From assembly GCA_020637195.1 (NCBI GenBank), contig JACJWK010000034.1:1-18562 (forward strand): a stretch of 18,562 nt of DNA. Direction: 5' to 3'. A program made the translations under genes and the position numbers. Numbering within the stretch: position 1 is the stretch's first letter; each line of letters begins with the position of its first letter. Under the pieces are notes generated by a model. It was not told where the DNA came from. It saw nothing but the letters and a program-made list of their open reading frames with translations, and ran no database searches. Origin of the DNA: Microthrixaceae bacterium. GTDB taxonomy: Bacteria > Actinomycetota > Acidimicrobiia > Acidimicrobiales > DATDAH01. Below, one piece after another: positions 9,764 to 18,562 of the stretch.

Positions 9764-10183
9764 TCAGCCGCCGGGTGTCTCGGCGAGGTCCTCCCGATCG
9801 CCGTCCGAGCCCCGGTCGCCGCCGGGTGCCGAGCCGTCCGGCCGCCGGCCGGTGGGCCCGAGGCGACGGCCGGCCCGCCAGGCGCCCAGCGCGCCCGCCC
9901 CGGCCAGCAACCCGAGCAGGACCGCCGCGAGGCGGGGGCCCAGCGGGACCATCGCCCCGAGCGCCGCACCCACGAGCCATCCGCCCTGGAGCACGGCCTC
10001 GTACCGCGCGTAGCCCGGGCCCCGCTCGCTCGGGGCCCACTGCGCCTGGACGAACGCATCGAAGGCCACCCGGGCGACACCGGCCAGCAGGCCGGTGCCG
10101 GCGGCGATCAGCACCAGGCCGGCCAGGCCCCCCAGCCACCCCGCCAGGGCCGCCAGCGGCACCGCCGTGGCGACCGCGGCCAC
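9764..10183 (-). CDS. MFS-transporter C-terminal fragment (possible pseudogene)
   Basis: 139 aa from a GTG at 10183. Residues 33-106 (AGVARVAFDAFVQAQWAPSE then ARYEAVLQGGWLVGAALGAM) match the pattern at the end of actinobacterial MFS permeases of 400-500 aa, namely the part covering roughly the last four helices. The first eight or so helices are absent: only 81 bp separate the GTG from the glgB stop, and that stretch reads as non-membrane residues. It is therefore either a decayed transporter or an orphan membrane peptide. It lies in the same reading frame as glgB, with no stop between 10264 and 9764 other than the glgB TGA itself. The Shine-Dalgarno is weak. A hydrophilic G/D-rich tail follows residue 107. 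Confidence 0.6.
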   Translation of the reverse strand: MAAVATAVPLAALAGWLGGLAGLVLIAAGTGLLAGVARVAFDAFVQAQWAPSERGPGYARYEAVLQGGWLVGAALGAMVPLGPRLAAVLLGLLAGAGALGAWRAGRRLGPTGRRPDGSAPGGDRGSDGDREDLAETPGG

Positions 10184-10264
10184 CTCGCCTACCCGGCGGC
10201 GGTCGGCACTATGAGGGCCGCTCCGACCGTCCGGGCCGGTGCGTCGGGCGCGATGGCGGCCCCG

Positions 10265-12190
10265 TCAGCCGTCGCCGCGGAGGCGGAGGAACACGACCGC
10301 CAGCGGTGGCAGGGTGACGTTGACCGAGAAGGGTCGGCCGTGGGCGGGCACCGGGTTGGCCTCGACGCCGCCGTAGTTGCCCCAGCCGCTCCCGCCGTAC
10401 ACCTCGGCGTCGCTGTTGAGGATCTCCTCCCACCGTCCCGCGCACGGCACGCCGATGCGGTAGTTCGTGCGCGGCGAGGGCGTGTGGTTGGCCACCACCG
10501 CCACCTGGTCGACCACCCCGTCGGCGTCGGGCGCGCCCTTGCGCAGGAAGGCCAGCACCGAGTCCTCGGCGGCATCGGCCACGAGCCACTCGAACCCGTC
10601 GGGGTCGCAGTCGCGGTCGTGCAACGCGGGCACCGACCGGTACAGGGCGTTGGCGTCGGCCACGAGCCGGCCCACCCCCGCGTGCGCGGGCTGGTCCGCC
10701 AGCCCCCAGTCCAGCTCGCCGTCGTGGTCCCACTCGCGCGGCTCGGCCAGCTCGGTCCCCATGAACAGCAGCTTCTTGCCGGGCTGGCCCACCATCTCGC
10801 CGAGGAGCAGCCGGAGGTTGGCGAAGCGCTGCCAGTCGTCGCCCGGCATGCGCCCCAGCAGCGAGCCCTTGCCGTGGACGACCTCGTCGTGGGAGAGGGG
10901 GAGCTCGAAGTTCTCGGTGAACGCGTAGACCATCCGGAAGGTCAGATCGTGCTGGTGCCAGCGGCGGTGGATCGGGTCGCGCCCGAAGTACTCGAGGGTG
11001 TCGTGCATCCAGCCCATGTCCCACTTGAACCCGAAGCCGAGGCCGCCCAGGTAGGTGGGTCGCGACACCATGGGCCACGCCGTCGACTCCTCGGCGACGG
11101 TCTGGATGCCGGGGCACTCGCGGTACACGGTCTCGTTGAGCTGGCGCAGGAAGTCGATGGCCTCGAGGTTCTCCCGCCCGCCGTGGCGGTTGGGCACCCA
11201 CTCACCGTCGGCCCGCGAGTAGTCGAGGTAGAGCATCGACGCCACGCCGTCGACGCGGAGGCCGTCGCCGTGGAAGCGGTCCAGCCAGAACACCGCGCTC
11301 GAGACGAGGAAGCTGCGGACCTCGTTGCGGCCGTAGTTGAAGATCAGGCTCTTCCAGTCGGGGTGGAAGCCCTGGCGGGGGTCGGCGTGCTCGTACAGGT
11401 GGGTCCCGTCGAAGTCGCCGAGCGCGAACGCGTCCTCGGGGAAGTGCGAGGGCACCCAGTCGAACAGCACGCCGATGCCCTGCTGGTGGAGGTGGTCGAC
11501 GAGGTACATCAGGTCGGCGGGCGCGCCGTAGCGGGCGGTGGGGGCGAAGTAGCCCGTCACCTGGTAGCCCCACGACCCGTAGAACGGGTGCTCCATCAGG
11601 GGGAGGAACTCGACGTGGGTGAAGCCGTGGGCCCGCACGTGGGCGGCCAGCGGCTCGGCGATCTCGCGGTAGGTGGGCAGGCGGCCGTCAGGGCGGCGCC
11701 ACGAGCCGAGGTGGACCTCGTACACCGAGACGGGCGCGTCGAGGGCGTGGCGCTGCGCCCGACCGGCCATCCACTCGGCGTCGCCCCACGCGTGGGTGCT
11801 GTCGTCGATCACCGAGGCGGTGGCGGGCGGCACCTCGGTGCGCCGGGCGAACGGGTCGGCCTTCTCGAGGCGGCGCCCGCCGTTGGCGATGGCGTACTTG
11901 TACCGGTTCCCGGGCGCGGCTCCCGGGACCACGCCGGCCCAGATGCCCGAGCTCCCGCACGGCGAGAGCGGGTGGGCGCCGTCGTCCCAGCCGTTGAAGT
12001 CCCCCGTCACCGCCACGCGATCGGCGGCCGGCGCCCACACCGCGAACCGGGTGCCGGCGGCGGTCGGGTGGGCGCCGAGGTGGTCGAAGAGCCGGGCGTG
12101 GGTGCCCTCGTTGAAGCTCCACAGGTCCTCGGGGCCGAGGCCCAGGTCGTCGTCGGGACGGTGGTCGGGCGCGTCGTCGGGAAGGGTCAT
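10265..12190 (-). CDS. glgB: 1,4-alpha-glucan branching enzyme GlgB
   Basis: 641 aa. It forms alpha-1,6 branches by transferring segments of linear alpha-1,4-glucan, acting here on the polymer made by GlgE. A CBM48 domain (about 38-130, TRFAVWAPAADRVAVTGDFN) precedes the GH13 barrel. Key residues are in LFDWVPSHF (242-250), GLRVDGVASMLYLDYSRA with nucleophile D314, TVAEESTAWP with acid/base E367, and LPLSHDEVVHGKGSL with H434/D435. It is shorter than E. coli GlgB (728 aa) because the extra N-terminal N1 domain is absent, as in many actinobacteria. The ATG at 12190 overlaps the malQ stop (ATGA) and has an AGGAGG six bases upstream (12202-12197), so translation is coupled. Last clearly functional gene of the minus-strand cluster. 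Confidence 0.96.
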   Translation of the reverse strand: MTLPDDAPDHRPDDDLGLGPEDLWSFNEGTHARLFDHLGAHPTAAGTRFAVWAPAADRVAVTGDFNGWDDGAHPLSPCGSSGIWAGVVPGAAPGNRYKYAIANGGRRLEKADPFARRTEVPPATASVIDDSTHAWGDAEWMAGRAQRHALDAPVSVYEVHLGSWRRPDGRLPTYREIAEPLAAHVRAHGFTHVEFLPLMEHPFYGSWGYQVTGYFAPTARYGAPADLMYLVDHLHQQGIGVLFDWVPSHFPEDAFALGDFDGTHLYEHADPRQGFHPDWKSLIFNYGRNEVRSFLVSSAVFWLDRFHGDGLRVDGVASMLYLDYSRADGEWVPNRHGGRENLEAIDFLRQLNETVYRECPGIQTVAEESTAWPMVSRPTYLGGLGFGFKWDMGWMHDTLEYFGRDPIHRRWHQHDLTFRMVYAFTENFELPLSHDEVVHGKGSLLGRMPGDDWQRFANLRLLLGEMVGQPGKKLLFMGTELAEPREWDHDGELDWGLADQPAHAGVGRLVADANALYRSVPALHDRDCDPDGFEWLVADAAEDSVLAFLRKGAPDADGVVDQVAVVANHTPSPRTNYRIGVPCAGRWEEILNSDAEVYGGSGWGNYGGVEANPVPAHGRPFSVNVTLPPLAVVFLRLRGDG

Positions 12191-14184
12191 CCCGGGCCTC
12201 CTACCCCGCCGGGGAGGGCTTCACCGGTGCGGCCGGCGGGTCGGGCCGCGCGCAGCGGGTCGAGCCGGGCGACCACCGAGGGGTCGCCGGCCAGGCCGTC
12301 GAGGGTGCAGGTCATCTGACGCCGCCAGTTCGGCACGTCCGGCCCGGTACCCGGGACGTTCTGCGGGCGGCACTCGCCCCAGAGGTCCTCGAGGGTCACC
12401 ACCACGGACGCGGCGTCCGAGCGTCCCAGCCACCCGAGCAGCGCGGCCAGGACGTCGAGCGGGTCCGGCGACGCGGGTGCGGCGCCGTCACGCCCCAGCT
12501 GGTCGAGCACCGCGGCCCGCCGGTCCGCGGCGAGGCCCTCCCAGTACGCGGCGAAGGGGGCCATGTCGTGGGTGTTGACGACGGCGATCGAGCCGGCGGG
12601 GGCCCACCGGGCGTGAGGAGCGGCGTCGAGCTCGAACTGCGTGGCGTACATGCCGAGGAGACGGTGCTCGTCGAGCAGGCGCCCCACCTCGGGAGGGACG
12701 GTGCCGAGGTTCTCCCCCACCACGACCGCCCCCGCCCGCCAGGCCTCGAGGGTCACGACCGCGGCCAGCTCCTCGGCCGGGTAGTGGACGTAGGCGCCCT
12801 CGGCCGGCGAGGCGCCCCCGGGGACCCACCAGAGCCGGTGCAGCGCCATCACGTGGTCGATGCGCACGACCCCGGCGTGGCGGAGCTGGTGGGCGAGGCC
12901 GGCCCGCAGGTACTCGTGACCGTCGGCCCTCGACGCCTCGGGCAGCAGTGGGGGGAAGCCCCACCCCTGCCCGGACGGGTTGAAGTCGTCGGGGGGAGCG
13001 CCCACCTCGAGCCCCCGGGCGAACAGCTCGGGGCGACGCCAGACGTCGAACCCGTCGCCGTGCACGCCGAGGGGCAGGTCGAGGAACAGGGACTGACCCC
13101 GGCCCCGGAGCCGGTGGTGCAGGTCGGCCAGCTGGCCGTCCATGGCCCACTGCGCGTACCGGTGCCGGAGGACGGCGGCGGGGCGATCCGTGGTCACCGG
13201 GCGGCCCGGGGTGGGTGGCCCGTGCTGCTCCACCTCGGCCCGCCACCGGGCCAGCTCGTCCACGTGGGGCCGGGCGACCGTGAACTCGTCGAGCTGCGCC
13301 CGGCGCCGGTCAGCCAGGCCGGCCACCATGGCGTCGAGCGCGGTGCGCACCGACAGGACCTCGGCGGGCCAGTCGATCAGGTCGTCGCCGTCGACCACCG
13401 CCGGGCCGGACGGAGCGGCGCGACCCGCGGCGGCCGCCTCGGGCAGCGCCGCGAGGTCGAGGTGGCGCTCGTTCCAGGCCAGGCGGGAGATCGGCGCGTA
13501 GGGGCTGGCGTCGCCGTCGAACGTCGCGAGCAACGGCAGGCTGCCGACCAGGTCGCCGCCGAGCGCCGCCACCCAGTCCGCCAACGCGGCGAGATCGCCC
13601 AGGTGGCCGACCCGCCGGTCGCCGTCGCGCCGCAGGGCGTACACCGGCGCGAACACGCCCCAGCCCCGGTGGGGAGCCGGGGCCCGCCGGGGCGCGGCGA
13701 GGAGGTGGCCCTCCTCGCGCCGGTCGCCGCAGGCCACGAGCACCGTGTGGGCACCGGGCGGGAGCGGGCCGCCCAGCGGTAGGCGATGGGCGACGTGGAC
13801 CACCCCGTCGACGTCGGCGCGGGCCGTCTCGACCAGGTCCGCCGGCGCGTCGACCCGTCGCGTTCCACCGCCCTCCAGGGTGACCACCACGTCGAGGGGC
13901 CCGCCCAGGCTCGCGGCCGGCCGGCGCAGCTCCACGGCCGGACGATCGTCACCCCAGCACACGGTGGTGGGCTCGACGAGGCGGTGCCAGGCACGGCGGT
14001 GCAGCGATTCGTGCGAGCGCCGGACCTCGGCGTCGTCGCCCGCGGGCAGCCCCATCGCGGCGAGCAGGGCCCGCAGCACCTCGACCGGTGTCTCCCGGTA
14101 CGTCCCGGCGATGTCGTGGTAGCCGGTGGCGATGCCGGCGCCCCAGGCCAGCTCGCGCAGTCCCGTCGGCGCCGGGGCGGTCAC
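12187..14184 (-). CDS. malQ: 4-alpha-glucanotransferase MalQ (amylomaltase, GH77)
   Basis: 665 aa, a cytosolic disproportionating enzyme that transfers maltodextrin segments and releases glucose, recycling short chains left by debranching. An N-terminal region of about 170 residues, common to the longer actinobacterial MalQ type, precedes the GH77 barrel. Diagnostic motifs are GAPPDDFNPSGQGWGFPP (395-412, the GH77 loop), VRIDHVMALHRLWWVP with nucleophile D443, VVGENLGTVP with acid/base E491, and VVNTHDMAPF with H539/D540. The GTG start at 14184 overlaps the stop of the treS-maltokinase gene (GTGA), with a GAGGG just upstream. Its own stop overlaps the glgB start. Confidence 0.95.
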   Translation of the reverse strand: MTAPAPTGLRELAWGAGIATGYHDIAGTYRETPVEVLRALLAAMGLPAGDDAEVRRSHESLHRRAWHRLVEPTTVCWGDDRPAVELRRPAASLGGPLDVVVTLEGGGTRRVDAPADLVETARADVDGVVHVAHRLPLGGPLPPGAHTVLVACGDRREEGHLLAAPRRAPAPHRGWGVFAPVYALRRDGDRRVGHLGDLAALADWVAALGGDLVGSLPLLATFDGDASPYAPISRLAWNERHLDLAALPEAAAAGRAAPSGPAVVDGDDLIDWPAEVLSVRTALDAMVAGLADRRRAQLDEFTVARPHVDELARWRAEVEQHGPPTPGRPVTTDRPAAVLRHRYAQWAMDGQLADLHHRLRGRGQSLFLDLPLGVHGDGFDVWRRPELFARGLEVGAPPDDFNPSGQGWGFPPLLPEASRADGHEYLRAGLAHQLRHAGVVRIDHVMALHRLWWVPGGASPAEGAYVHYPAEELAAVVTLEAWRAGAVVVGENLGTVPPEVGRLLDEHRLLGMYATQFELDAAPHARWAPAGSIAVVNTHDMAPFAAYWEGLAADRRAAVLDQLGRDGAAPASPDPLDVLAALLGWLGRSDAASVVVTLEDLWGECRPQNVPGTGPDVPNWRRQMTCTLDGLAGDPSVVARLDPLRAARPAGRTGEALPGGVGGPG

Positions 14185-17100
14185 GGTCCCTCGCCGGCCG
14201 CGAGGGTGTCGAGCAGGCCCGAGAGCGGGATCCAGCTCCAGTCGGGTCGGTTGGCCAGCTCGTACGACAGCTCGTAGACCGCTTTCTCCAGCACGAAGGC
14301 GTCGAGCAGCGTACGGAGCGCCGCCGGGTCGGCGGGCAGGAAGCCGGCGTCACCGGCCTCGCGGAGGTAGGCCCCGAGGAAGCGGCTGGCCGCCCAGCCG
14401 TACCAGGAGCGGGCCCACGCCCCGGCGCGCCACGCCGCCTCGGAGCCGCTGGCCAGCAGGCCACGCTCCTCCTCCCGGCGCAGCGCCACGAGCGTGGCGT
14501 AGTGGAACGAGCGCAGCATCCCGGCGACGTCGCGCAGCGGCGAGCGCCGCAGCCGCCGCTCGGTGATCGACTGGAGGGGCTCGCCCTCGAAGTCGAGGAA
14601 GACCACGTCGCGGCCGGTGAACAGCACCTGGCCGAGGTGCAGGTCGCCGTGGGTGCGGATGCGGCGGCCACCGAGCCGGGACACCCGCAGCGGCTTGTAG
14701 CGGTCGAGCAACGCACCTTCGCGCTCGAGGAGGGCGGCGGCGGGCGCCCCCACCTCGGCGGGGAGGTCGTCCAGCCGGCGGCGCAGCGTCGCGAGCGTGC
14801 GGGCCGCGGCACTGCGCATCGACTGGTGCAGCGAGCGCTGGTCCAGCAGCGAGAGGTCCTCGTCGCCGAAGGCGGGGTCGTCGCCGGGCGAGGCGAGCGC
14901 CCGGTGGAGCTGGGCGGTGCGCAGGCCGAGCAGGTCGCACACCTCGAGGTGCGCGCCCGTGGACACCACCGCCACGTCGGGCAGGTCGGCGACGGCATCG
15001 CCGCCGTCGTCCGACGCGAGGACCCGGTCCAGCGGGTGGCCGACCGGCTCGGCCGGCGGGGTCTCGTCGAAGGCCTCCCGGTAGAACCGTCCGAGGGCGT
15101 CGATCGTGTGCTGCCAGAGGTCGCCCTCGTTGGGAACGTAGCCCTGGAGGATGCCGATGGTCGTGGGCTCGCGCCGGTCGGCCTGGTACTCGACGGCGCC
15201 GAGCAACGGGGGCACGTGCTCGAACCCGCGGTCGTTGAGGAACCGTGAGACCTCGAGGTCGGGGTTGACCCCCGGCTCGAGGCGGCGGAAGACCTTGAGG
15301 ATGGCCTGGTCCCCGAAGACCACCGACGTGTTGCTCTGCTCGCCCCGCAGCACGGTGGGCTCCTGGTCGGCGAGCGCCTCGGCGCGGGCCCGCAGGGCCG
15401 GCGTGGGCGAGCCCAGCAGCGCACCGCTCCCCCCGGGGCGGGGCCGGCGGCTGCGGCAGCGGTCGAGCAGGGCGTGGGCGGCCTGGGGCTCCCACAGGGC
15501 CTCGCTCAGCACGCGGCGCTCGCCGTCGCGGTGCAGCTCGGCCACCACCCCGAGGCTCAGGTCGCTGCGCAGGGCGTCGGCCCGCTCACCGCCGACGATG
15601 GCCAGCGGCACCGCGAAGGTGGCCGGCTCGCCCTCGCGGAAGCGCACCTGGACGAGCACCAGGAACGACGGGACGGCGGCGGTGCGAGCGGTCAGGGGCA
15701 CGGTGTCGGCCACGCGCACCGAGGCGATGGCGCGGTCCTTGGCCGGGAACCAGCGGCGCTGGACGAGCTGCGCGGGCAGGAGGGCCTCGAGGGCTCGCCG
15801 GGCCTTGCCCTCGAACACCGAGGTCCACGGCCCGTCGACGTCGACGACCGGGACCGGGCCGCCCGTGGCCGCGCCCTGCACGGGGGCATCGGTCTCCTGG
15901 CGCGACAGCGAGAACCAGTGGAAGGCGTAGGGACCGAGGGTGACGAGGTAGGGCAGCTCGCCCACGGGCGGGAACTCGGTGCGTCCGAACAGCTCGACGG
16001 GACGGGCGCCGGCGTGGTCGGCGAGGTCCAGCTCGGCGTACTGGGCCGAGCCCGACAGGTTCGCCACCACCAGCACGTGGGCGTCCTCGTGCGAGCGCAC
16101 GAAGGCGACGATGCGGGGGTTGTCGGGCAGGAGCATGCGCAGCGTGCCCCGCCCGAACTCGGGGTGGCGGCTGCGCACGTGCAGCACCTGGCGCATCCAG
16201 CGGTACAGCGAGTTCTCGTGCGCCTGCTGGACCTCGACGTTGACCATCTCGTAGTGGAACTCGGGGTCGATGATGGCGGGCAGGTACAGCTTCTGGGGGT
16301 TGGCGGTGGAGAACCCCGCGTTGCGATCCGGCGACCACTGCATCGGCGTGCGCACCGAGTCCCGGTCGCCGAGGTAGACGTTGTCGCCCATCCCGATCTC
16401 GTCCCCGTAGTAGATGACGGGGGTGCCGGGCAGGGCCAGGAGCAGGCCGTTGAGCAGCTCGATCTTGCGGCGGTCGTTGCCGAGCAGGGGGGCGAGCCGG
16501 CGGCGGATGCCCGCGTTGACCCGCATCTGCGGGTCGTGCGCGTACACCCGGTACATGTAGTCGCGCTCCTCCTCGCTCACCATCTCGAGGGTCAGCTCGT
16601 CGTGGTTGCGCAGGAAGATCGCCCACTGGGCCCCGTCGGGCACGGCCGGGGTCTGCTCGAGGATGTCGACCACCGGGAAGCGGTCCTCCATCTGCACCGA
16701 CATGAACAGCCGGGGCATGAGCGGGAAGTGGAACGCCATGTGGCACTCGGGGTCGCGCTCGTCGCCGAAGTACTCGACGGCGTCCTCGGGCCACTGGTTC
16801 GCCTCGGCCAGCAGCATCCGGTCGGGGAAGCGCTCGTCGACGTGGGCCCGCAGCTTCTTCAAGAACGCGTGGGTCTCGGGCAGGTTCTCGCAGTTCGTGC
16901 CGTCCCGCTCGTAGAGGTAGGGCACCGCGTCGAGCCGGAGCCCGTCGACGCCGAGCTTGAACCAGAAGTCCAAGGTGTCGAGCACCGCCCGGTGGACCTC
17001 GGGGTTGTCGAAGTTCAGGTCGGGCTGGTGCGAGTAGAACCGGTGCCAGTAGTGCGCGCCCGCCACCGGGTCCCAGGTCCAGTTCGAGGTCTCGAAGTCC

Positions 17101-17584
17101 GAGAAGATGATGCGGGCGTCGCCCCAGCGCTCGGCGTCGTCGCTCCACACGTAGAAGTTGCGCCAGCGGCTGCCCGGCGCGGCGCGGCGGGCCCGCTGGA
17201 ACCACGCGTGCTGGTCCGACGTGTGGTTGATGACCAGCTCGGTGACGACCCGCAGGCCCCGGCGGTGGGACTCGCGCAGCATGCGCTTGAACGCGGCGAG
17301 GCTGCCGTACGCGGGGTTGATGGTGCGGTAGTCGGCGATGTCGTAGCCGTCGTCGCGCAGCGGCGACGGGTAGAACGGCAGCAGCCAGACGGTGTTGACC
17401 CCCAGGTCCTGCAGGTAGTCGAGGCGGCTGGTGAGGCCGTCGAGGTCGCCGATGCCGTCGCCGTCGCTGTCCTGGAAGGCCCGGATGTGCAGCTCGTAGA
17501 TGATCGCGTCCCGGTACCAGTCGGGCCCGTCCGCGAGCGGCGCGTCGGGGGGCGCGGGTGCGGGGCCGTGGGGCCCGAAGGGGC

Positions 17585-17588
<4 letters not shown>
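14181..17588 (-). CDS. treS: Trehalose synthase / maltokinase fusion (TreS-Mak)
   Basis: 1135 aa bifunctional protein. The TreS half (about 22-565, GH13) interconverts trehalose and maltose; the maltokinase half (Pep2/Mak, about 585-1135) phosphorylates maltose to maltose 1-phosphate, the GlgE substrate. TreS motifs are WYRDAIIYELHIRAF (24-38), VDGLRLDAVPYL with nucleophile D220, LLAEANQWPEDA with E262, and FLRNHDELTLEM with H329/D330. Maltokinase motifs are LRGEQSNTSVVFGDQAILKVFRR (747-769, the nucleotide-binding part with the lysine) and RTHGDLHLGQVLF with catalytic D982, then FLDFEGEP with metal-binding D999. The ATG at 17588 overlaps the glgE stop (ATGA). The frame stays open to 18377 inside glgE but that stretch is shadow. 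Fusions of these two activities are known in several bacteria. Confidence 0.96.

Positions 17589-18562
<974 letters not shown>

Noticed and set aside
12191..12225. GGTGA-N14-GGGTA on the minus strand just before glgB, resembling the stress-promoter pattern
   Set aside because: The GGGTA is part of the GTAGGAGG ribosome site of glgB, the -35 fits poorly and the spacer differs from the other two candidates; translational coupling explains the site.

Overview
The window is very GC-rich (roughly three quarters G+C). It is densely coded and uses GTG and probably leaderless starts. It carries an F420-dependent luciferase-like oxidoreductase together with the GlgE-type alpha-glucan pathway. This combination points to the Actinomycetota; a lineage such as Acidimicrobiia would fit, but the placement is an inference from gene content, because no rRNA or other marker gene is present.

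Layout, left to right. The 3' end of a tRNA lies at the left edge (1-40). It is followed by a minus-strand conserved hypothetical gene (196-789). A plus-strand group comes next: an F420-dependent oxidoreductase of the TIGR03617 type (878-1921), a MarR-family regulator with a striking inverted-repeat operator on its start codon (2161-2637), and a CLC chloride channel/transporter with a CBS pair (2660-4333). A small two-helix membrane protein (4560-5000, minus) diverges from glgX (5159-7264, plus). After glgX lie a bacterial eRF1-like protein of the baeRF/Balon/Rv2629 type (7343-8461) and a BrkB/YihY membrane protein (8510-9643). The right half is a minus-strand cluster read from the right edge leftward: glgE (start outside the window), a treS-maltokinase fusion, malQ and glgB. 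Each of these overlaps the next by 4 bases at stop and start. Behind glgB is an orphan C-terminal piece of an MFS transporter (9764-10183).

How the genes work together. TreS interconverts trehalose and maltose, its fused maltokinase makes maltose 1-phosphate, GlgE polymerises this into linear alpha-1,4-glucan, and GlgB branches it. GlgX debranches and MalQ recycles short maltodextrins. The window therefore encodes nearly a complete trehalose-to-glycogen interconversion route; GlgA, GlgC, GlgP and TreY/TreZ are not seen here.

No unmistakably new multi-gene system is present. The most interesting points are: the eRF1-like protein with GGW where the catalytic GGQ would be, probably a ribosome-hibernation factor; two similar general-stress-type (SigB/SigF-like) promoter candidates, one before that gene and one before the small membrane protein; a CLC protein lacking the canonical GSGIP motif and the internal proton glutamate; the double TTGC-N5-GCAA operator over the MarR start; and the MFS remnant in the same frame as glgB. 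Nothing was searched or computed with software; family names rest on recognised motifs.
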